A stretch of 60,000 nucleotides of DNA from Hydractinia symbiolongicarpus (Eukaryota; Cnidaria; Hydrozoa; Anthoathecata; Hydractiniidae). The notes under the pieces are model-generated. The model searched no databases. It worked only from the letters and a program-made list of their open reading frames with translations, and was not told the DNA's origin. Positions 22,577-32,152 of this stretch are shown here, piece by piece. The translations under genes were made by a program, and so were the position numbers. Location of the stretch: contig NC_079881.1 of the NCBI RefSeq assembly GCF_029227915.1, positions 20,499,501 through 20,559,500 of the forward strand, written 5' to 3'. Positions within the stretch are counted from its first letter, which is position 1, and each line of letters opens with the position of its first letter.

Positions 22577-24336
22577 TCAATTTACGATGGTTTCTTTCTT
22601 CACTTTGTCCCACGACGAAACAAGTATTTGAAGAGCACGCAGAATTGAAACTTTTGGAAGATCTTTGCCTTTTTCTAGGTTTTGAATCATCATGTTGACC
22701 AATTTTTGGCGATAAAGAGACTTAAGACATCTTATGACACCTTGGTCCATCGGTTGTGACACAGAAGTTGTATTTGGAGGTAAGAAAATCAATTTAATGT
22801 TGGACAGTCCACCGACATCAGGGTGAGCGGGACAATTATCGATGATCAAGACTATCTTTCGACCTTCTTTTAGAAACATTGCATTGATTTCTCGCACCCA
22901 CTCTTCAAAAAGAGAGCTGTCCATCCAACTCTTCTTCTGCGCTCTGTACCTGCAGGGTAGGGATGTTACATTTTTGAAGCACCTTGCTTTCTTCGATTTA
23001 CCAATCACAAACCATTGGTAGTTTATCTCCGACAGCATTGGCAGCTGCAAGCCCGGTAATTCGGACTTTGCTATTTTTACCCCCAGAGCATTTTTCGGAT
23101 TTGTAGTGATACGTTTTATTTGGCAAGCATTGGTAGAAGAGACCGAATTCGTCGGCATTGTAAATATCTTCTAGTTTGTAGTTAGTTAATAATGTTGGTA
23201 AAGTGGTTTCAAACCAAGATGCTATCATATCAGGTTGAACAGAATTGCTTTCACCAACGACCGTCTTGAACGTTACATTGTGCCTGAAATAGAAAATAAA
23301 ACAAATACCGACTTGTATAAAAGATTTATTGTTAACCTGTTCGTGCATTTTTGCGAATACGAATGTTCGAATTTCAATTCGAATGTTTTTAAAAATTCTT
23401 GTGTGAACACCCTGTGAACATTATCATTATTACTTGTGCATGGCAACAAGGAAAAGCAAACCAGGAGAAAAAGGAGAAGATGGATCTTGCAAAAATGATA
23501 ATTGATCAAAATTAATCAATGTTTTAATGATAAAAGAATTTGAATTGGCTTCACATGTTAAGGGCTTCCACGTTTATAAAGCATTGTGGACTCCAAAAAA
23601 TGGGGAGACTTTACAATGCGAAGGAGAGCCTAATAATCCCGTTGACAAATATGCTGTGTGTGTCAAGAAAGAAAACAAGATAGTTGGACATTTACCACTT
23701 GGAAAATCTGGAAAATTTGCTAAAACAATATTTTATTTCCTCAGAGCTGATGAATTAGGCTCGTGCAAAGTAACTGTGACTGGAAAACCAGTTAATTTGG
23801 GAGATGGTGAAGGCATGCAAGTGCCATGCAATTTGACATTTATTGGAACGGAAAAGTGCATCGAGATACTCAAGAAACATATTTAGTTTATGTTAGTCTT
23901 TTTAAGATTTTAATATCAAAATAAAACCAATTCGAAAAAAAGAGATTTAATATTCTTACCTTTTTTTCCATTTACCAAGCCAACCGTCTGAAGCTTTGAA
24001 ATCTTCTACTCCAAGCTCCTGTGCATAGCTTTTAGCTTTCTCCTTTAGTATTGTCCCATCGATTGGTATGTTTTTGCTTCGTTGTGAAACAAACCATTTG
24101 AACACGACAAGATCTACTTCTGAGAATTTACCATCTCTGATCTTTCTTTTCTTGCTCGAAGATTTTTCGAGAGCAGAAAAAAGTTTTTCCTTATTGGCTA
24201 GCCAAGTTGATATCGTGTTTTTAGGCACCCCGTACTTTTTAGCGATATCTTTATTTGGAATACCTTTTTCCAATTCTTTTAATGCTTGGCATTTTTCTGC
24301 CAAAGTTTTTACAACGAGCTTTCTTTTCGGTGGCAT
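22577..24336 (-). pseudogene. Tigger-type transposase, spliced, one frameshift and one stop
   Basis: Exon 1 (24336-23960) encodes MPPKRKLVVKTLAEKCQALK and further DNA-binding sequence: a psq-type helix-turn-helix (KDIAKKYGVPKNTISTWL, about residues 30-47) and a CENP-B-type HTH ending GWLGKWKKR. Its donor AAAAAG|GTAAGA pairs with acceptor CTATTTCAG|GCACAA at 23283. The joined codon AGG is the Arg that continues into HNVTFKTVVGES, matching the family. Exon 2 has the DDE_1 core: first Asp in YNADEFGLFY, second in LIIDNCPAHP, third in SVSQPMDQGVIRCL. Two lesions are visible. One extra base near 23010 (after GDKLPM) shifts the frame to the one reading FVIGKSKKARCFK. A TGA at 22577-22579 follows KKETIVN, although the same frame continues beyond it with a DDPFKQLEKDLTQLR-type tail typical of Tigger proteins. 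Confidence 0.9.
23527..23886 (+). CDS. HIRAN-like domain protein inside transposase intron
   Basis: An intact 119-residue ORF lies wholly inside the transposase intron (23284-23959) on the opposite strand. The order of conserved blocks is SHVKGFHVYKALW (residues 9-21), EGEPNNPVDKYAVCV (about 35-49), KIVGHLPLGKS (about 54-64), FYFLRADELGSC (about 71-82) and VTVTGKPVNLGDGEGM, with PCNLTFIG near the end. This fits the HIRAN pattern (V.G..Y; REP.NP.D..A..V; .iG.lP). In Rad5/HLTF proteins HIRAN binds 3' ends of single-stranded DNA at stalled forks; any such role here is inference. The domain fills the whole protein. The start is the first ATG, and AATAAA at 23920-23925 could end the transcript. 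Truncated homologues lie in two other TIR elements of the window. The ORF is intact while the transposase beside it is broken. Confidence 0.75.
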   Translation: MIKEFELASHVKGFHVYKALWTPKNGETLQCEGEPNNPVDKYAVCVKKENKIVGHLPLGKSGKFAKTIFYFLRADELGSCKVTVTGKPVNLGDGEGMQVPCNLTFIGTEKCIEILKKHI

Positions 24337-25000
24337 TCTGACAAATCACAAAAAAAACATTGCAAAATCTACCTGTTTTACAATGGAATGTCTTCTTTTT
24401 ATTGCAACATTTTGTGACTTTAAAACAAGCAGTGCAAGGTCTTCTTTTTTCAAAATTCCTCTTCAAGAGTTCGAGATAACGAGCGTAAATCAGTCCAAGG
24501 GACTGAGAAAAAAGTTCGAGATAGTGAAAGTTCGAGATAACGGAGGTTCGAGATACCGAACGTTTTTTTTCCTACTATTGCTTACAGAACTCAAGGGACC
24601 GAAGAAAAAGTTCGAGATAGAGAAAGTTCGAGATAACGGAGGTTCGAGATAATGAGCGTCGACTGTACTCATATCAATAGTATTTCCTATCAACTTTCAG
24701 AAATATGGTTACCCTCACTTCGGAAAGCGAACATTTAAAAAAAAGCGCAAAAAATGGTTCGTAACAAAAAGCGAACTTTTAGAAAAAGGAAAGATTTTAA
24801 TTAATCTATTGCTTCCATCTGGATTCGTGAAAAAAGTTAATTACTTTAATTGCTGTGATCTGATTGGTTAATTTCGATCTTCTAATTATCTCTTCAAATA
24901 ATAAATAACCAAAGATGATTACGATCATTGCCCTTGGATTACAGCTGTAGCTGTCGAAACGTAGCCTAGATAAAACTCGCTTGTTCATGACATGTTAATA

Positions 25001-25267
25001 CAGTACATACCCAATAACTCGAACCCCTAATAACTCGAACTTCAAGTAACTCGAACCGTTTTTGGATATGGTCTTTTTTCAGTGATGTATAACTTTGACT
25101 GTATACCTTTCTTCTTAGAATAGAAATGAAAAAAACTTTTAATAACTCCAACTATTTTCACTTATTGGCCAAAGTTCCAGTTATCCAAAGGTCCGGTAAG
25201 TCGAGCATTCGATAACTCGAACTATTTTTTTGGTCCCTTGGAGGTTCGAGTTATCGGGAGTGTACTG
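25001..25267. mobile_element. Tigger-like MITE C, 267 bp
   Basis: The left end CAGTACATACCCAATAACTC and the right end GAGTTATCGGGAGTGTACTG are imperfect inverted repeats flanked by TA (24999-25000 and 25268-25269). The ATAACTCGAAC unit recurs about four times at the left end and three at the right, next to a TTGGTCCCTTGG box. No coding sequence, and no HIRAN-like fragment was recognised. The design matches elements A, B and D, but the unit sequence differs. Confidence 0.85.
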
Positions 25268-28200
25268 TATTTATATTATTCATTGCTAACGTAGTTTGTA
25301 TAAAATGATGTTACCATGGCTTAAGAAAAGCCGGAAGCTTATCGTATGTCTTTTTACTTTCAAATGTTATATAAGTTCCTCAAAATCGAAATAATTGATT
25401 TTGCAAAAATTAAAAAGATCATGCCTTTTCGTCATTTTTTTTATAATTTTCATAGAAAAATGATTTTTTTTGATTTCAAAAATTCTGTCGTTTATATTTC
25501 CACCTTTTCAAAAAGTTTCTCAAAACATATTTACTAATCATTTAAACATTGGCGAAGAAGGTGTTTGAACATGCGCGAAAAGGGTTTTTAAACTAAACAA
25601 AAAATGTCTTCTTCATATATGCTTTTTTTAACATATTCATTTAGGTATTTTTATTTTTTATTATATATACCTAAAACACAAAAGAACAAAAAAGTCACGT
25701 AAGATAAAAGTATACTATCGAGTCGAACATTAAAAGGCTAAAATTTGTCCCTACAAGCGCTTTACTAGTGCCCAGACTGCGCTGTATGAAAACCAGTAAG
25801 TGCTAGAGAAAGTGGACACGAAAAGTACAGCAGCCACGAAAGCACTACTACACTGGATAAATTATAACACAAGGGCACGTAAGACACGTAGGCACAAAAC
25901 ACGTGAGGCACAAAGCACTAACGCATGAAGGCACGTAAGCACACAGGGCACATAATTTAGCTGACTCACCCCGGTCATAACGCCCCCAGCATTTAAATAG
26001 TATTTTTGTCAAATTGATCACGTCACGTCAGTAGAAAGTGATAACATCAGCATTAATTTTTTTGATGTTAAATCAGTTCTATTTTTGTTAGGTACTGTAT
26101 TAATTTTAACAGTTGTAGCATTTCGCCTTCCTTAAAATCCATTGGGGTGGTAAAATTTATAACATTACCTTTCGTCTATAAAACAAAAATGCAACAACAC
26201 TACATGTTACTGTATCCAAGATAATTCTATTTTACCGTTTGTCTGTAACTTGATAGTTTTGTGATTCCATAACGCTGACACTAGCTTTCTAAAAAAACAT
26301 TAACCTCAGCTGATTTGGCACAGGTAAAAGGATAATTTCCATGACAGCTGCTAATGTTATTCAAATCAATGTTAATTAAAACAAATTTCATATTTAATAT
26401 GAATATAAAGTTCAAATGTTCTGAAGAAAGTATTTAAGATATGCTGCTTTTAGATTGACTATAAATAATTAATCTATGACTTACACAAAGTAGAATGTAA
26501 ATTGCAGCCACTGCAATTTTCTTTAAAAAATATTCTGAGGTTAACACATTTTTCATGCATTCATATTCATTACATCAGCGAGTTTCGTAATGTGCTTAGA
26601 GAATACTTATTTCCACCAACCAAATGACTTTTCTTCATTAGTAAAAACACACAACAGCACAGTGGGTACGTACAATTTTTGCATTTGTAATTATAACAGA
26701 GAGAAAAAAATATTTTGTGCATGGTGACTCTAGTTTTAAAATTGGCTTGGAGGGCTTTCCGTTCTAAAAAAAAGTCTTAAGGGTAGAGTCCTTAAGGTGG
26801 CATATAAAAAGGCAAGGATTTTTTTTAGTAGAATTGTATTAAATGTATGTATGTGATATTCTCTTAACTTTTACGTGTGGCATAACATAATTTTCTCCCA
26901 TCTGGGTAAATTCTATTTAATCTAGGCTTTATCGTAGAGCGGGGCAATTTTCATCAACAGCTCCCGAGCCTTTGATGCTTTCAAATAAAGAGGGTCTTGG
27001 TACACTTTTTTATTTGCAAATGATTCGTTAATAATACTTTTCAATTATTGTCAGTACATAGATGACATCACGTGAATTAATCCCGAAATTTTTGCGGGGT
27101 TAATAGCTTTGGTAAAACAGTCAAAAATAAAGGCAAGATACAAAATCAAAATAGGTATTCACCAACTCTCACTTCGCACCAGTGAGACTTGTTTATACAT
27201 TGGTCACTTGCATTTCGTATCACGACAATCTAGCCCTTTACTCTTTCCACTGTCAAATCGCGATGATTTGTTTCCTCTTTTGAAAGGACGACAATCCTTT
27301 ACCAGTTTTTTGTTTGTTTTTCATCCACTTTTTGTGCGCACAAAAAAATTCCTTTCTCCAACGGACCCCAAAACTCGTTGGCGAGGTCCTGTACCTTTCT
27401 CACTCCGTTCCCAGAGATTTTGCCTTATCTTGATATGACAGAAGAAAAAAACGCTGGGGGTACCTTTCTCTACTGTTCCCAACAGTGAAGCCCGGTTACC
27501 ATTATGAGTTAACGCGAGTTAATTTTGGTTAGTTAATTTTCTTCTTCCGTAGAAACCGTTCACATAGATATTCGGTCGAAAATCAGGAAAAACAGAATCA
27601 CAGCTGGAGCACCTTGCCGGCTAGATTGTTGTGAGGATTGCTTCTGTTGTTTAAGAAAGAGGATAAAAGCTATCCAACGGTACAGTGTCCATTCTAAGGG
27701 TTAATACTAATTCTAGCCAATGTGACAGAAACTTAAAGAAATTAATCTCCTTTAACTCACGTTAATTAATCAACAAAAACAAAGCACTAATTAAAGGCTA
27801 CTGTTTGAGATTCTAATTCTGTTTGTCTATGCTATTGTAAATGCAAAGGCGAAGTGCAGGGAGAAGGAACGCGAGGTTGTAACTGATCCTCGTCCCCAGC
27901 TTCTCTTGGCCCCTGAGCCGTCATTACGGAGCGGCTAATAACAAAATTAATATAAAATTAATCAAAAAGGTAAAATCCCTGGAAACGAAGTTGTTTATAC
28001 TTTTCACAAACTTGCTTGCTTCGAAGGTGTGCTAAATCATATGTCGTATTTGGACAAGATATTCTTTAATTTTGACAGAGTTTGATTCGTAAATCAATAT
28101 GGTCGTTATAATGATTGTTCGTAATATTAAAATTTTACTGTATTTTTTGTTTTTTTAAAGTTTGAGATTTCTTTACGTCTCCTTCGGTCTTGGAATTGTC

Positions 28201-29100
28201 CCGGGATAATCAATTCCTTCTCAAGTTACACTTGGATGAGCAAAGTAAGTTCTTGCGAAAATTGCAAAAAATAAATGTTCCCGTGGTGGTTCCTGCGAAA
28301 TGCGGGGAAATGCGGGGAAAGTATACGGGCAAGGAAAAATGTAAACACGGGAGACAGAGCACACATGGGAAAACAAAGGCAACACAAGACAAGAATGTTG
28401 ATGGCAAAAGTAAAAGCAGGAAAATGACTAACGTCTGTTTAAGTGCAACTTTAACAGCATTCAATTCATCCCAATCAGGGAAATCACCAAATTGGGGCTA
28501 GAGTCTCCTGTCTATGAGAAGGGTTCCTAGCCCTTCGCTAGCTAGCTAGCTTTATAGCTGAATGGCTATAAATAATGCACTTCTTCACGTGCATACGTAT
28601 TTTTTTTTATTTCACGAATTTTTTTTGTAGTGCTCTTTTAACTTTGGTACTTGAGTCAAAGTAAATTGAAGATGGACCTTTATTGTATATAGATTTTCTC
28701 TCATCATAGAAACATTGTCCAGCCAGGTTTTAAACGTTTATATATAATGAATGTTTGCAAAGTTCCATAAATGTGTGTGCTGCATCCTGACAGGTAAGAA
28801 AAGAAGGAACACATGAACCAAATTACTAATTTATAGCCATATGTTGATTTAGGGTTTTCAGGAGTACAAGGTTGAAAATGCACCAAAATTGTTTATATGA
28901 AGTATTGTCTCTGTTTAAGAACAAACTTTACCTATTTTAGCGTCAGTCTTTTTTTACGTAATATAGCTACACTTTTGATTTTTTTGGTCTGTTGTTTATA
29001 TTTTTTGCCTGTTTGCATGTCCATTCTTTTGAAAAACCAAAATCTTACGTCATGCCCAAGCGTTCTAGCTAGCATTAGCTCTTTAATAGTTAACTAGCTA
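25268..29100. other. Intergenic, mostly unrecognised, one short-period repeat
   Basis: At about 25860-25950 a loose short-period repeat of GGCACGTAAG / GGCACAAA units occurs. The 109-codon ORF at 27109-27438 has no recognisable feature. The region 27840-27930 (GAAGTGCAGGGAGAAGGAAC, then TCCTCGTCCCCAGCTTCTC) is GC-richer than its surroundings and looks like part of a dispersed repeat, but I have no second copy here. A possible exon at 28170-28501 is listed separately. Confidence 0.4.
28170..28501 (+). CDS. Possible exon or unassigned ORF
   Basis: An open frame reads SVLELSRDNQFLLKLHLDEQ and then SKFLRKLQKINVP, amphipathic and helix-like, followed by a Lys/Gly-rich tail to a TAG at 28499-28501. 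It has no ATG at its beginning; the pyrimidine-rich TTTTGTTTTTTTAAAG at about 28160 could be an acceptor. The composition of the first 40 residues looks protein-like, but no family is recognised and the upstream exon is not found. GAAATGCGGG is directly duplicated at about 28297-28318. Confidence 0.25.
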
Positions 29101-31168
29101 CCGTCAAGTCGGGTAACTTTGATAGGGAGGGTAACTTTGATAATGACTTTCCTGTTGTATTTCAAAGCAAAAGGAACTGTTTGTAAAGTTGCTCTTTGTC
29201 GCAAACAAGAATAAACAAACCCGTTGATGAATAGCGCCATATTTTATTAAAAGTTGTGATATTTTGCCGGTAGCCGAGTGCACATTTCGTTCCCAGTTCT
29301 CTATTTTTTGTTTTACGCAATATGTAGTAACAGAATCATTTAGTTTTGCAGCAGGCGATTTTGTCAATTATATAATCACAATGATCGCAATCTTCCCATT
29401 GAACTTCTTCGTCATCGGAGCTATCGTCGTTGGATTGCGGATCAACATGGTGACAAATTTTGCACACGTCCTCTTCCTCTTCTTCTGAAAACTCGTCGCC
29501 CTCCACGTGACGGGCCAGCAACCGGTTGTTTCAAACTGGACGATGTCACAGGTTTTCCTGGTGCAACCTTGGGCCCACGTTTGCGTTTTTGGGGATTTTT
29601 GTTGCAACCAATATGCTCCTTCAGCAATTCTGCGACACTTTCTCCAAACGCTTCGGAGATACTCCGTTCGCTTTGAGCTTGCGGAAGACGTTTTAATACT
29701 TCTCCTGGATTTAATGGCCATAATCCAGTGCCCCTAAATCCTGCTATTACGTTTTCTTTTTTTTCCTGCATCCCATTGAACCATCGGCGAAGAAGGAGAG
29801 GAAAGACTTCTTTCAGGATTGAGCCTTTCTTTCGACTTTCCTTCCGCCATTCCTCCAAAACGGTTCGCCACAAATGTTTTGACGGTCCAAATACAGCTAC
29901 ATCGAGTGGCTGCAACAGATGCGTAGCATTTGGCACAAGACAATAAATACTACATTATTTTCTTCACATGCCTGGATAACATCAGCGCTGAAGTGGGAAC
30001 TTAAATTGTCACCAATTAAGATCTTTTTTCCTTTTTTAGTGACAGCGTGAGGGAGGAAAACTTCGAAAAACCACCTCTCGAATGTTCGTTGGTCGAACCA
30101 CCCACTCTTTGAACAATCATATTTTGTACCAATAGGTCCATTTGCCGTCCAACCTTCGTAAACATTTTGCGATTTGTAAACGACAAAGGGAGGCAAGAGA
30201 GTTCCGTCTGCGGAGCAAGTGAACATGATACTGACAGCAGATTTCGAATGGTCAATTTTCCGCTCAACCCGTCTCAAACCTCTGGGTACAATGACAGCTT
30301 TGTTGTGTGGTTCGTCTGTTACATTGGTTTCGTCATAGTTGAATAGGCAGTCTGGTGTAAGATTTTCGTCGTAGAGTTCTTCCAAATTATTGAAGAAATC
30401 TATAATTATTTCACGTGTAATTTCCGCTCGTGCTGGTTTGACGTTGTCGGAGACCCATTTGGTCAGGTTGTGACGTTTCATAAAAGCCGCCAACCAATCT
30501 TTACCAGGCCAGTTATCCTTAAATTGCTTCACTGTAATGTTCTTTTTCATTAAGTATGAGTGTACTATCTGTTTTATGTTGAAAGAATCAATCGGAAACT
30601 TCCAAGACGTAAGGTGACTAGTCAACTCAACTAAAGTGTTCTCCTCTTCTTCAGATAAGGCAGGTTTTCTTCCCGGTCGTCCTTTTTCGTGAATTGGATT
30701 TTCTTTAGAATAATTGTATAACGTACCATACAGTATTTTAAATTCTTTTGATGCAGCGAACATACTTTTACCATTTCTCACCTCCTTCAAGGCGGCCTCT
30801 AGCGTTTCTTGACTGTACTGCGTGCGGTAAGCTCGAGAGCCAGGCTTACGCTTATAAACTGACGGCATTCTAAGTAAGAGGAAAACGAAAGAGTCAGTGA
30901 GTTTTTCACAGTGCAAAAGAAAATGAAATAATAATAATACAAATAAAAACACTCACCTTTTTTTTAAAAATAAAATTTATTCGCCTACTTGCCTTGAGTC
31001 AGCGTGTTTTTAATCGAACGTGATAACGAAGATACGGCCTCGTATGTTCTATTTTCATCGTTATTGCCTTATAAGGTAATAGAATCATCATGAGCATTCT
31101 GAAATTGGGAAATTCCCAGCCTAAAGGTGCTTTCTGTATGGTTATCAAAGTAACCCGACACCTGCGGC
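29101..31168. mobile_element. Pogo-type transposon 2, ~2.07 kb
   Basis: The left end CCGTCAAGTCGGGTAACTTT and the complement of the right end, GCCGCAGGTGTCGGGTTACT, share a GTCGGGT(A/T)ACTTTGATA core and are flanked by TA (29099-29100 and 31169-31170). The GTAACTTTGATA core is repeated internally at the left end (about 29130) and just outside the right end. The minus strand encodes a pogo-type transposase with two frameshifts. The terminal sequences are unrelated to elements A-D, so this is a separate family. Exact ends are uncertain by a few bases. Confidence 0.7.
29336..30868 (-). pseudogene. Pogo-type transposase with C-terminal zinc-finger tail, frameshifted
   Basis: The start ATG at 30868 gives MPSVYKRKPGSRAYRTQYSQ, followed by a psq-type HTH (SMFAASKEFKILYGTLYNY) and a CENP-B-type HTH region (GRPGRKPALSEEEENTLVEL). 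The DDE_1 catalytic core follows: Asp in CLFNYDETNVT, Asp in ILIGDNLSSHFS, and Asp in THLLQPLDVAVFG. The frame breaks once near 29940 (before the NATHLLQPLD block) and again between about 29520 and 29450. The third frame encodes an acidic stretch and CKICHHVDP...WEDCDHCDYI, a Cys-rich PHD-like tail common in this pogo subgroup, though the last finger residues look eroded. Apart from the two shifts the frames are long and open, suggesting fairly recent inactivation. Confidence 0.9.
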
Positions 31169-31271
31169 TAACTTTGATAGCGCAGAAGATTACGAAATAC
31201 AGTAGGCCGACCGCGGGTTAACATTAGAAATTGACGAACCAAAGTAACTATTTGTATGTGACCATACTTGA

Positions 31272-31894
<623 letters not shown>

Positions 31895-32152
31895 TCATGC
31901 GTTCTTTGAACAGAATCTTCAGCCAACGCTTGGCTGTTGATTTTTTTGTTGGCTGAAGATTGTGCATGAAAATTTGAGTTCCAAACGAAGTTGTTTTTTT
32001 CATTTTACACACTATATATATGTATATATATATATATACAGTCTTCTAATTTCCTTATTTTTTCTTTGTAGAATTAAGTTACAATATTGATGCATGACAA
32101 ATTTACTGTGGACAAATCAAATAATTACATAGGTGTACAGAATACAAGCAAA

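Larger units (their letters stand above)
22119..24665. mobile_element. Tigger/pogo transposon B, 2547 bp, with transposase and HIRAN-like ORF
   Basis: The ends CAGTCGACGCTCGTTATC (left) and its near-complement AATGAGCGTCGACTG (right) are flanked by TA (22117-22118 and 24666-24667). Both ends contain several copies of a TTCGAGATA(A/G)CG unit in both orientations, plus a CAAGGGACCGA box. The right end carries three such clusters between 24468 and 24665. Inside, the minus strand encodes a spliced transposase (24336 to 22577), and the plus strand encodes a HIRAN-like ORF in the transposase intron. The transposase is damaged, so the copy is not autonomous. It sits within a Penelope-like remnant. 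Confidence 0.9.
21872..24738 (+). pseudogene. Penelope-like GIY-YIG domain remnant, split by transposon B
   Basis: The first part (21872-22118) reads VYETPCKDCDAIYVCETKR, then an RVQEHKRG block and HVIDLDNKKIIDRE. This is the GIY-YIG endonuclease module found downstream of the reverse transcriptase in Penelope-like and related elements (the usual IPCKNC..IYVGET..R..EH..I.DH...HxIDW...II.RE order). The YVGET glycine is changed to Cys. After 22118 the frame is interrupted by element B (22119-24665). It resumes in the same phase at 24668 and stays open for 22 codons to a TAA at 24736-24738, with SISYQLSEIWLPSLRKANI as its final residues. The remnant therefore predates insertion of B and was open when B landed. 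The reverse transcriptase part is not seen. Confidence 0.7.

Noticed and set aside
24068-24652. Plus-strand 194-codon ORF
   Set aside because: Antisense to transposase exon 1 and the right terminus of element B; composition explained by those.
27109-27438. 109-codon plus-strand ORF
   Set aside because: No family resemblance, signal or splice context; length is not exceptional in 60 kb.
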